Origin: Stichopus chloronotus
Lineage: Eukaryota > Echinodermata > Holothuroidea > Aspidochirotida > Stichopodidae
Direction of reading: 5' to 3'
DNA: 64,000 nucleotides
Assembly (NCBI GenBank): GCA_021234535.1
Contig: CM037846.1
Location: forward strand, 18,865,814 to 18,929,813
Each line of letters starts with the position of its first letter. Positions within the stretch are counted from its first letter, which is position 1. The position numbers and the translations under genes are program-made. This document shows positions 11,103-23,339 of this stretch, piece after piece. The notes under the pieces were generated by a model. The model worked only from the letters and a program-made list of their open reading frames with translations. It had not been told where the DNA came from and ran no database searches.

Positions 11103-11695
11103 TTAAAGTGATTGCATGTGTAGGCAAAAAGTAAAAACATCGAAATTTCATCTCTAAAAATTTGAAAAGGCTTTTAATTACACCTTTTAGACAATCTGGG
11201 AAAATAAATAGGTTTCAGTTGGTAAATTCTGCCATATGATTTTACAAAAAAGTGTAGAACACGATAATGTAGTGGTTGACAGTTTTCATTCAAATCAACG
11301 GTCTGCTTCTTTGAACAAGCCAGTTGAAAGCATGCTAGTATTGAATATTCAGTTAGTAAAAACAACTCAAGATTACTGACGCCGCAATGTTGCTTTCAGT
11401 TGGTAAATTATTTGTAAATACAGTACTTTCACCCAAAACCACAATTTCCGACACCGACCAAGGAACGTCGACTTGAGTAGTATGTTTTGATACACTAGTG
11501 AGACCTGTACTGTTGCATATTCATAATGTAGGCGCTTATAGTAGAAACCGTTAATTTTCAAATATGATTTCTGTTTTTTTACTGGCTTTATGCCAATCCC
11601 GTTGCTTTTCGAAGTAGTTACTGTCATTTTCCTTCATTGAAAGACATAGTTCGTTCATGTACAACCTCGCGTGTACATTCAAAAATAAAGAAAAA
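11103..11695 (+). mobile_element. TTAA-flanked MITE, family 1, 3'-truncated copy
   Basis: Starts with TTAA and AGTGATTGCATGTGTAGGC, matching the left end of the copy at 43014-43699. It then runs collinear with it for about 590 bp, including acgataatgtagtggttgac and gttaattttcaaatatgatt. Similarity stops near 11695, before the right inverted end, so this copy lacks its 3' terminus. Apparent - strand open frames at 11174-11841 fall mostly within it and are not genes. Confidence 0.7.
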
Positions 11696-12315
11696 GTAAA
11701 AAAAGCTAATATCAACGAGAGCTCTTGTAGGACTTTTAATCGGCCCTGTGTATGATCATTGCATGCACACCAATAATTAAATGAACAAAATGTTCCAGGA
11801 AAAATATTTCTACTTAGGAGGGCACCAAAATTCGGAACCATTATATGCCTCTATTCTCCGGTCGGGCTGCAGATTCATTTAACTGCTACAATAACATTTT
11901 AAATTTCAAAGCAAATTCTGTCCCCCTCACCACTGACAACAGATTAACGCCCACTGTGTAAACTAAACATAATGCATAGCTATTGCTTTTCCTTAAGGCC
12001 TGAAGGAAGTCCCAAAATCTCGTCATCTTAAATGTAAATTATGTTTAATTGTTCTGTGGATCAGAGATGTTTAACCTTTTCTTCGAAAATCGGGTCAAAT
12101 CATGTTGCCGTAACTCTCGAAAGGGCCGCAGTTGAACAGACAGGAGTTAAAATGATATGGTATTTCATGTCCATCCTCTTTCAACCATCCCAGCCCCCTT
12201 ATCCCCACCAGTGTTAGTTCGTCGTATCCACCTATGTGAAAACATTTTTCAGCCATTTTATTGGAATGATGATTGTTAAAACATCTTTTTAAAAACGAAC
12301 TCAGGAATACGAAGG

Positions 12316-12656
12316 ACATAAGGTGACATGCGAGATGTATAGTTATTATGTTGAAACAAATTGTTATCTCGACAAAATTTTGAAAATTTTCGAGTTACCG
12401 ACATACGCTAAGTCGACATCTTGCAATGGAAAAAGTTTGCAAACTGTCGAGATACCAAGTTACAAATAACTTGTTATCTCGACAACAAATTTTGCAAATT
12501 GTCGAGTTGTCGCCTAAGACTAATTCGGAGATGTTGAATTCGCCTTAAGATGGTAAGTTATTTGTAACTCGGGACTTCGACAATTTGCAAAACTTTTTAG
12601 AGATAACATGTTATTCTAACACGGTTACTCTACGTCTCGCATGTCACCTTATGTCC
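12316..12656. mobile_element. MITE with ~25 bp terminal inverted repeats
   Basis: Left end GGACATAAGGTGACATGCGA and the inverse TCGCATGTCACCTTATGTCC at the right form inverted repeats with about one mismatch in 25. The interior (~340 bp) repeats words such as ttgttatctcgacaa and caaattgtcgag in both orientations. No coding region. I could not define a convincing target-site duplication, so the superfamily is unknown. Confidence 0.65.
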
Positions 12657-12859
12657 GCCGTACAAGAAAAATTCCCGACAATAGAGGAGGCTCTCGATAC
12701 ACGGTGGAAAAAAAAGCATAACTCTCTAGAGAATACCTTAATTGCATTTAAGTGGTTACTGATTGTTAGTATGTATCTAATATCTCTGACATCCTGAACT
12801 AAATCGTAAGTTAAATTTGGTTCGCCAGTAAGGCAATTCGCTGGCCGTACAGGAAGAGT

Positions 12860-13300
12860 GGGGCAGATACTTTCGTCGTGTAGTAATTCGATTTATGACA
12901 GGCGGCGGTAATTCAAAATTGCACCGTATCATAAACTGAATTACTGCACGACGTACTTATTTGCTTCCTGTTTACGACCTTAAATATTTAATAAATTGAA
13001 AAACTGAAGTGGCGTTAAATGGTTCATAGGCAATTCGGAATTATGGTCGTGAGGCGAATAAAAACACTATACCCGACGCACATAACTGCGTCACGTAATA
13101 AATCTAATAACTAAACGACGCACTTTTTTTTTTCTGGTCGTGTAAACTAATTCGACTTATGATTCGACCTTAATAAATTAACGGAGCAACATTTAGTGTC
13201 GCGAAGTTAACTGGTTGAACAGTCACTCGGGATTGTGTCATGTCGACCGCATGACGGAAGTTATTCCGTCGTTGTAGTAACTCGATTTATCACGTGACGG
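12860..13300. repeat. Internally repetitive stretch with inverted subrepeats
   Basis: gtcgtgtagtaattcgatttat (about 12872) recurs in altered form at about 13268 and inversely at about 12928-12953 (ataaactgaattactgcacgac). CG-containing words are frequent compared with the surroundings. This looks like the decayed body of an unknown fold-back element. Confidence 0.35.
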
Positions 13301-13619
13301 ATGTATGATGTTTTTGACTGGTTGCCGCTTCCATACAACTATGGGCTTTTATAATAATCTAATGAACCATTTTGTTTATTCATACATCGTTAGGCTACTA
13401 GATCGTAACGAAAAAGCTGTAACGAAAAAATGCTTACAATTATATTTCAAATGTATTATTGAGTTGACATGGTGTTCATGCATATCAAAGTGAAGGGCAC
13501 ACATTAGACGTAATCATAAAAGCACGACCCAGGGCATTGGACCCGGTCATGAGGAGGGGTCTGAGGGGGTCTTTGAGAAATATTTACTATATGTAGGGTA
13601 TCGTAGAGGCCAAAAAGTG

Positions 13620-13796
13620 CTATAGCGCAACAGCAGCTAGTCTATGCATGATGGCGAGAATGCGATCTACGATGATCTGGAAGGTGTTTTCGTTGAACAA
13701 TTTACCGATACCCTCCGCTCCAATTGGGCCGCCTAACGAGAAAACGCGATTTAACCGCTGCAAATATTCTAGATAAAAGCAATCCAAAATATTATC
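13620..13796 (-). pseudogene. Coding-like remnant, 58 codons, no Met
   Basis: A - strand frame open from about 13796 to a TAG at 13620-13622. It includes FYLEYLQRLNRVFSLGGP and IGKLFNENTFQIIVDRILAI. Residue composition and the Gly-rich turn look protein-like, and the local GC is higher than in the flanks. It has no start codon, is too short to assign, and I recognise no family. It may be a decayed transposon ORF or one exon of an unknown gene. Confidence 0.25.
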
Positions 13797-13799
13797 ATT

Positions 13800-15835
13800 T
13801 TTTCATAGAGTGATGTATTTTCTCATCAATTGAAAAAGTACAGACTTAACATCCCTATTACAAGACTTTGTACATAGGCCTGCAGCTTATCACACCTGGG
13901 AAATGCCGTTTCCAGCGATGTGGGGACTTTGTAAAGCTAAAAATTTTCTCCGATCAGATACCCCTTTCCACGCGGTGAGCGCAAAAGGCTACGCCCTAAG
14001 TACACGTGCCTGATATGTTGGTTCATAGGCGTATGGCAACAGGTGCTCTCCAATCATTAGATCCTGGATTCTCCCCCCCCCCCCCCTTCACCATCCCTTC
14101 CCTCTTGAGTAAAATCTGTTTTGTTGCGGATGGTCTGTGAAGTTACCATTTTGTGCTATCTGGCCACTAATACTACAACGTTGTCAATTCCAAAGCAAAT
14201 TACGTATTTTTCTCCCATGAGGTCGGACTGACGCCTGTGACAGCCCCTATCTCGGTAATTCGTAGAATAGTAGGCTTTAAATAAGCCCAGAAAGAGCTGT
14301 AAATGCATGATGTGCAGCGGACGTACTAATGGCAATATTCATGACACAGAGAATTATGGGGGACATGTTGAGTAACATCCCCTCAACCCATTATTATGAT
14401 AGGATATATCCCATGCAGGATCACCGCCCTTTGGCGTTAACATGTTATGAAAATAGAATGTGCAATGAGATTCAAGCAATCGTGAAGATATGAAAAGCAA
14501 TAAAGTTAAATATAATAATAACAAAAATGTAAAGCCGTATGCATAGCAATCGCAATGTGGTCAACACAGTTTGCTCTTTTGTGACGTACATGCAGAATCA
14601 ATTCACAGATGTAGCGTGTACGATCTTAAAAGACAGATTGTCTTCTCTTGTTTGAGCTGAGACAGAGATCAATGATCATGTTACCGTAGAAACTGCTAGA
14701 AACAGAAGATGGATGTCAACGGAACCATGGACTGAAAAAATGATTCGTTTGAGATAGAAGAGAAACAATATTAAGTGGAACCATGCTGATGGAGAACCTT
14801 CTTCAAGTATGTTTTTTTTTTTATACGGTCTCAAAGGTTAGACTCAGTTTCCATCCCCCTGTGGGCTTATATCAATATTACACAAGAAAATTACTCTTTC
14901 ATTCATCACTACTGGCCAGCATTGTAGAATGCTTGAAAGCATCATAGGCTAGGGTTACTTTCCACTTTATCACCAGGGTATCACTAAAAGTGTTTTAGTT
15001 CCTGCTAAGAATCAAACTTATGCCAAGTGGATAACCGGCTAGAATGTTTAGCACATTGTATAAGAATTATAAAGTAAATTTGCTAGGCAACAATCGACTG
15101 ACAGACAGACTGTCGGGTAGCCCAGGGAAATATCTCAGCTGGTTATACGTTGGCAATTATTATTGGTCGACACGCAATTGTCACAGTGACGATTTGGAAA
15201 AAAGTCACCTTGTTAAATCAACTATTATATCTGAAAAATATATTTGTCATACTATTAATTGTTAAGTGTTAAGTAAATTTTTGAAATTAGAACGAATCTT
15301 TTTATTTCGGTGTCAATTTTTCTTCAACTTTCAAGCTTAGCTTTGTAGTCATAACCTTAAACTGTATTAGGGTGTGCATATATGGGACGATTAAGGGCAC
15401 CGCATTGTAAATGAGATGCAGTAAAGATTCTGTCAGTATAAGCACAGTGTACTACAGCCACTATTTTCTTAGACATACTAGGTAACCCTCAAGTAGGTGT
15501 TGGTATGTACGTTTTTCTACGTACCTCCCGTACATATTAGGAATGCAGTAAGCTAGAGTGCAGTAAATGTTCGTTGTGCGTTGTATGATGTTACGTCACT
15601 AAATACGCGCAATGTCTGCCAACTTTAATTTTATCTTTTTTGTCTTTATCAATGAGACTAAAAGTGAGAAAAGCTGCGCTTTAATTAAGTTGTTCACATG
15701 CCGTACGTAGATTGAAAGTGAAACATGATTCCATAAGTTGACCCATGGGATGAAAGAGATCCACCTTGAATTCTATCAAAAATGAGAACCACTTATAACA
15801 ATATTATGTCTAAATCTTGAACCTGTTTGTCTTAC
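13800..15835. other. Non-coding stretch / probable intron
   Basis: No exon identified with confidence. A good-looking acceptor on the - strand near 14647 (tgatctctgtctcag) is followed by a short frame that stops after ten codons. A poly-C run lies at about 14079-14091. If the 15.8-17.3 kb gene extends leftward, this would be intron. Confidence 0.35.
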
Positions 15836-16006
15836 CTAGACACCTTGCACCATGTTTGTCCTTTCTGTGGTTGTTCTACCAGTGTGTCAGTGTCTTCGTT
15901 GATCTCAGAGCACTTAACAATGAGGTTGTCTTTCACCTTTTCCGGTAGCTCCACTGTGGTCTCTCCGCAAATGTGGCCTTCATCTTTGCCTCCTTGACTT
16001 TGGACA
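15836..16006 (-). CDS. Secreted protein, exon 2 (internal)
   Basis: On the - strand an acceptor (tatttatag, AG at 16008-16007) and a consensus donor (AG/GTAAGA, GT at 15835-15834) bound 171 bp. The exon enters and leaves in phase 2. With exon 1 it encodes residues 22-78, including GGKDEGHICGETTVELPEKV, LIVKCSEI and KGQTWCKVS. Three Cys (35, 54, 75) in a hydrophilic chain fit an extracellular segment with disulphides. The frame joins exon 1 exactly, giving Ser22 at the junction. I do not recognise the domain. The next exon is not found with confidence. Confidence 0.62.
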
Positions 16007-16107
16007 CTATAAATATATCGAACAGAAATATGAGTTATTATAATTAAAAAACGGATATATCATTAAAACGATTCATACACATTTTGGAACATTACATGTT
16101 GGCAGCT

Positions 16108-16195
16108 TAGACATCATAGAACTTAATGTGACATGATAGAACTTAGCGTGTGATGATAGAACTTAGTGTGTTGATGATAGAACTTTAGTGTGTGC
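16108..16195. repeat. Short tandem repeat, about 4 units
   Basis: gatagaacttagtgtgt-type units of about 18-22 bp repeated four times with small changes, inside the intron of the secreted-protein gene. Confidence 0.6.
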
Positions 16196-17187
16196 AAAGA
16201 AGTTTCGCCTGAAATATCTTCTTGGGTGTACAATCAATCAGAAGAGAAATGCAAATGCAACTGAAGAAGATGTGTGAATAAAGAATTCATTGGGAATAGA
16301 TGATAACAGGATTAGTGAGCAAAGCTTGGGGAGATGAAAGGGGACCGGTAAGAAGAGAAATGAAGAAACTGTGGATAAACAATGAACAGGAGGATTAACT
16401 AATGAAAAGGGCAAAGACAACCACTGAGGGCACAGAAGAAGGAAAGTGGACCATAGATATAAATATGAGAGTTAGAGTTAAGGAGCAGGGACAAATGGGT
16501 GAGTGGTGTATTTTCCTGATATATGCAAAGGCGTTGCAGTCACAATCTCTCTTAGCTGTGAAGAGATATGTTTGAGTAGCTACCTCAGGAATTCATCTCA
16601 GTGTCATACAAGGGTTATTAATGCCGTATGATCTATGAAAAGAGTGGTAGCTTTGGTTCCCATGGCCCGACACCCTGAATGACCTAGGCCGATACACAAC
16701 CAGGAATGAGGTATATGTCTTTCAGCGTTTTGGTGCAAGCTTTATGACTTTTCTTTGGTGTATGAGTTAAATGCTATGGATAGCGATAAAGGCTGGTCCC
16801 ACGGTCAACACCCATGAAGTGGAATTTGATTGTGATTCGGAAATAGCCTCGATGTGATTAACGAAGATCGAAGAGCATAGCCTCTCTTCATCAGTGCGAT
16901 CCTGAAACAAAGACGACTTCCCCAGATGAAGTTGGTATGGTCACACTTTGTATCACCCCCGTTAAGTCAGCATCTCAACATCACATCGCAACAAGCAGAC
17001 CACATTTACTTATTTAAATATTATTCAAAAAGAAAACAACGAATGCAAATCGAAAAGAAAAACTGTAGATTTGAGCAAACAATGTCTTAATAAGTAATAG
17101 ATACAACTTTTTATTAAATCTGGCAAATTGTATGATATATTTAATGCCATACGACCATCATTTAATAGCACTATAAGCTATGCTTAC

Positions 17188-17252
17188 CTTGTCGCTTGTA
17201 ACAACAGTGTCCAGAGCAAGATGGAAAGTAAAAGTTGCGGCCTGGGCACCAT
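17188..17252 (-). CDS. Secreted protein, exon 1 with signal peptide
   Basis: The ATG at 17252-17250 begins MVPRPQLLLSILLWTLLLQA, a classic signal peptide: a short basic start, a Leu-rich core and small residues at about positions 20-22. The exon ends with ACA AG followed by the donor GTAAGC (GT at 17187-17186), phase 2. Exon 2 at 16006 starts with one base and continues in frame, so intron 1 (16007-17187) is 1181 bp. The upstream sequence has no in-frame extension that looks coding. The exon is too short to appear as a long open frame; recognition rests on the joined frame and splice sites. Protein family unknown; it may be a receptor or a secreted factor. Confidence 0.62.
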
Positions 17253-17269
17253 TGCCGCAATTGTAGTTT

Positions 17270-19815
17270 CCTTCAATTTTTGATTCAATTGTTTCCGTGA
17301 AAATTATTCTTCGAATAAGCATTCAAAACAGTAAATTTTGTATAGTTCATGTAATTTGGTGCTTTGAGCACTCCTCGGGCGAACGGTATCGCACGGAAAA
17401 CTGGGTTGGTAAACCGGGGAACAGTAATATATTACACGAATTTTAGAAATTGTTTATCGATTTGTTAAACACCTTTTAAAATTCAACCAATCAGCTTGAA
17501 GCAAGCTTTCGTAACTGGTGTAGGCAAGTGTGAAAAGATGGGGTTGTGTAATCGATCAACTGTCAATAGATGTGTTACATGAACCAGCAGATTGCAGCAA
17601 AAAAAATGACAGGTATATAATTGAATTCAAATTAAATATGCACACGTATCGATTTTTTCTGTTATAAAACATAAATTTTCCATATCATGTCGCAATCTTC
17701 AATTTAACAACAGAACCGGGGGAAGTTTGATGAGTTTTAAATAACTTTGTCACATGCAAGGTCTCTTTAGGTAGGAATATAACATTACTTATTCCCATTC
17801 CTCTGTGGTATGGAAAATAGCATTGCGTATTTCCATTCCCCTTTGGTTGGGAAAATAGCATTGCATATTCCCAGTCCCAATCCGAGAGCCAAAGTAAAAA
17901 CTGCCAGTTACTGAAATATCATTGAAAGTATTGTCTTATATAGGCATGTGTGCTCCTCAAATAGTAACTTTATTCTGAGTCCCACTTCATACGTCATGAA
18001 CGGTTGTCGCAAACTTAAGACGAGGAAACTTGCGACTGCTCCGAAAGCTACGGTTCGTCCTACGGTGATCATGTGATAAAAAATAATGTAGACTGATACA
18101 CGAATTCAGAATTTTCTTTGCACTTCAAAGGACATCGTGCAGATATTCATAATAACATTCGCATTTTAAAGCTTCAATGTCCGTTGGTTGGCTGCGTCGA
18201 CCCTCCTCTTTGGCATACATAGACACGGACGCAGCTATAGTGTGGTATGGATGGGGCAGGGAGGTTCAAGGTCCAAAAATCCGATTGGATAAAATGACTT
18301 CACACAGAAATCGCCCTTCCCATACCTCTCCTTCCTTGTGAGTTTCAGCTTAGCAGTCTGTACGTTTCAGAACACAGGTTTGTTACCGTAATTTACCGTT
18401 TCACTACGAATGGTGTTGATAAGAGAATTCCATAGGCGCATAATTCATTAATTAATATGAACATGTAATCATTATTTATGTAATAAATATTAAAGAGGTG
18501 CGGGATATATTGCCTGTAAGTCGGTTCCGCGCAAATGTTAAACTCAGTACTTTCATGCAAGTGCGTAGCCGAAAGTTCTTTTTTTTTTAAAGTGGGGGAA
18601 GGGGTTGACAAGAGAATTAGAGGGACTCAACAAAGTCACACTGAATGGTATACAGAACATGGAGTGCGCCATGTATGTACTACAGTTGCTCAACCAGGTT
18701 TTTTTTTCTTGAAGAGGGTAATTGTTAGCCTTTTTATTATGTCTCATGTACCGACCTTGTTCTCCTTTTTTACTTCGTACTCTTTTCCCAAATGAAAACG
18801 GAAAACTAAACTGATTATTCAACCTAATTGGCGGCGCTGTATATCCCGAATCTGGGATAATTTATATGGAACTTTAATAGTTACATAACTGTTGGTCCTC
18901 TTCAATGATCAAACTCTATTCAGGTCGATTTCAAACTTAAAAGAAAAGGTAGCACAATTGGCAAATTTGATGTTACAAAACAAACCCTCGCTTTATGTAA
19001 CACCTCAATTGTTATGTGTAATTGCTCTTTAGGCTCTGTAGGCATTTTATACACTCGCATGTATGATTTCAAGGCAGGATAAGTAGCTTGGTGAATGTAA
19101 AGGTTTACATTTTTCGATCTTAAAGACGATACCTAAAGACAAACGTGTACTCTACTAACATTACAAGGATGTGATACCTTGATGACCGATTGTGACCAAA
19201 ACATGAAATGGAAAAATGAAAAGTGTTTAAAATAGTCGGTTACTGTTAACTTTGATGGGGACATTTTGCTGTGAGCTTCTAGCTTACTGCATCTATCATC
19301 TCTACGTAACTCATCAGACTACAGCTCACAGTATGCTCGGTCTATGTAACTAATTATTATCGAACCCTTTTTTAATGGTTGTTCGGCCTATCCCTCACTT
19401 GTTGCACGCAGCAAAGTGAGAGTGACACCATTTGTCTACCGGTTGGTTGGGTGGAGTGTCAACTTCTGGTGTTAAAAATATCGACAAATCTCTGCTGGTT
19501 TCCACGACATATGTTAATGATTGTATCTCTGCATAGGCATGAAATATCAATAATTAATCAATTGAGTTCTTTATCATATTTGGTTCTGAAAATATCATGA
19601 CAGACGACGATAATCGAAGCAAGGCACCTTTCATAACACTATGTCATACATAGGGCTACACATCTGTAAGTTATTTCGTAATTCCTTAACCTCCATATAC
19701 AACTCAAAGTTGTCATCCAAAACAACAGTACAAGATAAAATAATTTGATGCTGTTGTACACTATTAGCTTTGATCAAAAGAAGTTAAAGAATAGCCGTAA
19801 TCATCCTTGTTATTG
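17270..19815. other. Non-coding stretch upstream of the signal-peptide gene
   Basis: No gene recognised. 17770-17880 holds 2-3 tandem units. Around 18555-18620 and 18690 there are decayed MITE-like pieces (gtgcgtagccgaaag, then a T-run and ggggaagggg). The immediate upstream part may contain the promoter of the - strand gene, but no clear TATA box is visible. Confidence 0.4.
17770..17880. repeat. Tandem repeat of about 46 bp, 2.5 units
   Basis: ggaaaatagcattgcgtatt and gggaaaatagcattgcatat, each with a following ttcccattccc-type stretch, mark repeated units. Confidence 0.6.
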
Positions 19816-19817
19816 AT

Positions 19818-20310
19818 TTAACGGCCTTGTGACATGCACTTAGAAAAGAGCTGGGTGTATTCAAAAGTTACAGTGTGAAATTCTGAATGGCAATCCGTTG
19901 AAATTGTGCTTTATATCTATCACCGTTTTTGAGATATGGCTTTTCAACGTTTGTTGCAAATATGATGAGTACGTAGAGTGTTAGGCGGTGTGAGTTTTTA
20001 TTTGGTTAGGCCATTGTTAAGTGATATCAATATTTGTAAAAGGAAATAAATGCTTTCAAAACATGTAAAATTCTCAATTGTCATTGAAATGAATGTTAAG
20101 AAAACAAAGGATAACATAAGACATATCACATGAGTCCCTTCTTTGGACGTCATAAATTTACATACTTAGCCAATGTTTATTAGTGAAGCAGGTAGAAGGG
20201 AGGAATTTACCGGAGAAATTGTTAATATTCAATGGATTTTGATGACTATGTTTGTCATTTGTAATGTAAATACAGCCAATATTTTAAAATGTCATTTTCA
20301 TGCACAAAGC
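19818..20310 (+). mobile_element. TTAA-flanked element, family 2, uninterrupted copy
   Basis: Begins TTAACGGCCTTGTGACATGC, a diverged form of the end at 22646. It follows the same sequence as 22646-22860 and then, without a break, 24530-24896 (tttttgagatatggcttttcaa, caaaggataacataagacat, gccaatgtttatt). The right end is decayed near 20300. It shows what the element looked like before the satellite-bearing insertion in the other copy. Confidence 0.55.
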
Positions 20311-21435
20311 TTTACATATGTAAGAAATACTACATATACTTGTTTAAACCTGCTGTATGACTCTAGACCGGTTCCCATATAGTGAACTAGTGTGATTAGG
20401 CCTACATGTTTCTACTATTTAAATCACAGTTTTCGTATCTAACGTCGGGTGTATGTTCTGACACGAAGAAATGTGATGGATTTATATAACAAGAAGTTTA
20501 AACACCATTGCCTGGCTATTTCTCCTACTCGAATACATTTTATGTAAGAACTCCACTTAGAACAATAGACCTTATAATGAAATTCACTTCCATGATTTGA
20601 CCAAAAATAAATCTTTTCAATTTACTTCATATGGAATTATATCTTCCAAGAAACGCACTCTTCTTATAAGTGGAATTATATTCCCCTATTAAATAGAACA
20701 GAAATATATTGCCTTAGCGAAAATCACTTCAATTAAAATGTTTTTTTTTTTTTTGGGGGGGGGGGGGTTGGAATGCGATTTTACCGATGCAGGGTCCATG
20801 CTACCCATTGTCACTAAATTTATACCGGTTTGTTCAAAGTTAATGAATAAATTTGCACTTCACAGTCACGTTCGCTAAGATTGTTATGTAGATTGGTAAG
20901 GTTCCTATACAAGTCTTTTTCTTCGGAACAAATGGATTTAATTCTGAGTGCCTGGACATAAGCTATATTATCTAAAGAATTCTTACTATTGTAGGAGTCA
21001 TACCGTAGATATAGGTTTTTAAAAGTAGGCTTGACAAACAAATCCTTGTTTAATTCTTACTAAAGAACAAGAAACATAAAGTTCAGCTAATTCTGTGTAG
21101 GCTGCTCACATGCAGTTAACAATCTTCCTATTAAATTACTAAATCAACAAGTACTGTGGAACTGATCACAGAAAAAAAAAAATAGAATGATTCCCTTTTT
21201 TTTTGTTTTGGTGAAAACCATATATCAATATGCATGTTTCGTTTGGAAATTATGAAATTATGAAAAAAATTCTACTCTAGAATGGTATATTGCATTATGG
21301 GGTATGTACAATGTTAGTCCAGGAACGATTACTTAAATATCATTTGTATTTCCTTGATTGTCTTCAAAGAAAACTTACGATAGTTTAAAAGATGTGGCCT
21401 TAATTTCCACTATATTTTACGTATAATGTACAATA
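20311..21435. other. Non-coding stretch, no gene recognised
   Basis: AT-rich, with a T/G homopolymer run at about 20741-20767. No coding pattern, RNA gene or defined transposon ends seen. Confidence 0.45.
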
Positions 21436-21436
21436 A

Positions 21437-22634
21437 TCCAGTGGCGGATTCAGAAATTCTGAATGGGGGCGGGGGTACGATGTTTTGAAAGGGGAGGTTA
21501 AGGGTGTGTGCCGCGATAGCGGCGCCGAGCACGCGGAGCGTGCGCCTGCAGGCGTGGGGTCCAGGGGCTTGCTTCAGGACCCATGGTGGGGGCCAGGGGC
21601 AAGGCCCCGGTGGGGGCCAGGGGGCGAAGCCCCCAGAAGTTCTGCGATTTTCCATTATTTTAATGCTTTTAGGTTAACCTAAAAGAGTGCCTTGTGGTAG
21701 TTTTAATAGTTCAATTAGTTAGAAAATTTTGAACCTTTTTTCAATTTTGGGGGCTCATAGATACAGTTCAGGGACCCAGAATGCGGCAATATTATCAATG
21801 AACTATTTTCAACCCATAGAAACAAGTCTTAATTTACCAATCCACCAATTTACTCCCTCCCTTCTCAAAAGCACGAAGGCCTACAGTAGGCCTATACATA
21901 TTTTGTGATTATCATTACCAATACATTAGCATCGCGTCATCATGTCAAAAATACCACCACCATCATCATTGGAAAATTATTAGGAAAAAAATGTATTTTG
22001 AGAAAATAGGAAATGTGTGTTAATCCTATCTGTGTGTGTTTTTGGTATCAGGGTCAGTAGTCGGGGCCTACAAAAGAAAGTCTGTCCTCCTCTTCATTTT
22101 TCTTGCAAATGTATCTGTAACTGCTGTAATGACTTCTTTTGGATTTTCTGTCAAATTTCTGTTTCCTAGGGATTACACCCTCCTCACTTAGAAGACATTT
22201 TTAGACTCGTGAATACAACTGCGCAATGTTAAGTAACGATCGCAAAATCACTGCTGTTATGTTACATTGATGGCTTGAACATCTGCATGTATATGCAGTA
22301 AACTTGCCATGTGCCCCACACACAGGAAATCCATTCAATTAGATGAATAGCGCGTCGCACGTGCCGTTTACATACACACAAAAGCTCATTATAGTCTATT
22401 CTTGTACAGACAATGCGTAGGCTATTCTTTTGGGATTTCATCTGATAATAGTGAACGCTTTTACGTAAGTTTTAGAACAATGATATTACTGCACACAGAA
22501 AATATGACGTGGTGCAGGAGGGGGAAGAGGAAGGGGTACCAGGAGGGCGGTGGTTCGCGTGTTGCCTTTTTTTTTGCACTTCACGAAAGGGGGCACGTGA
22601 CCGGGTGCCCCTCCCCCCGTGGATCCGCCACTGG
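21437..22634. mobile_element. Candidate hAT-like element, CAGTGGCGGAT ends
   Basis: CCAGTGGCGGATTCAG at 21439 and the inverse ggatccgccactgg at 22621-22634 are hAT-style terminal repeats, each next to a G- or C-rich run. Near the left end, GGTGGGGGCCAGGGG and AAGCCCCCAGAAG form GC-rich inverted words also seen at 49.98 kb. No clear 8 bp target duplication is visible, so the two ends may belong to different decayed copies. No transposase found. Confidence 0.4.
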
Positions 22635-22999
22635 TAAAGCAGATCTTAAAGGTCGTGCGACATTCATGTAAAAAAGAGCTAGCTTCATTCAGAGTTTGCA
22701 GAGTGAAATCCTGAAGTGGAGTCCTGAATGAAAATCGGAAGGAATCGTTATTATGTCCATCACCATTTTTGAGATATGACTTTTCAAAGTTTGATGAAAT
22801 GCAAAACAAACGTAGAATGTTGCAGTGTCAATATTCCCTTTGTTAGGCCTATACAATTTGCCTCTAAACAGAGTCGGAGCTAGCAGTTTCAGAGGGGGCG
22901 AAAGGGCGCACCGTTAAGGAGCGCTGTGTAATAAAAATACCAACTGCTCACCACAGGAGGGGGAGGGGGAGTGGTGTGGGTGCCGTCATGGCTATTAGA

Positions 23000-23037
23000 G
23001 TTCCTATATAGGGAGGGTACCCTCTCTATATAGGAAC
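23000..23037. repeat. 38 bp near-perfect palindrome
   Basis: GTTCCTATATAGGGAGGGTA at 23000-23019 is followed by its inverse with one mismatched pair, centred on GGTACC. It can form a long hairpin or cruciform. It lies inside the insert of the TTAA element. Confidence 0.8.
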
Positions 23038-23339
23038 CGTAAAGGGTTATCTAAGCGGAGCGCCACCATGTTGGGGCGGAGTGTATAAGAAAATTCTAGC
23101 TATTCAAACTGAACCCCAGATGGCCGAAAACGGCACTTCCTGGGTTTTATAAACTGCTTACGCGTCTTGAAACAAGGATCTCATGTTTACAATTTTTCAA
23201 TTTAATAAGAGCAAAAGTAAATCGACAAAAATTGAAACGTACCAGGAAAAATAAAAATCACCCCCAAATCGTTGGAAATCGTCCTTCCCAGGCTTAGCAA
23301 GAAAGCTATAACCAGAAAGTCAAAAGGCTTTGTGATTCT

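Noticed and set aside
11373..11841. Two - strand open frames of 84 and 96 codons
   Set aside because: They lie mostly in the 3'-truncated TTAA MITE, whose related copy at 43 kb does not keep these frames open.
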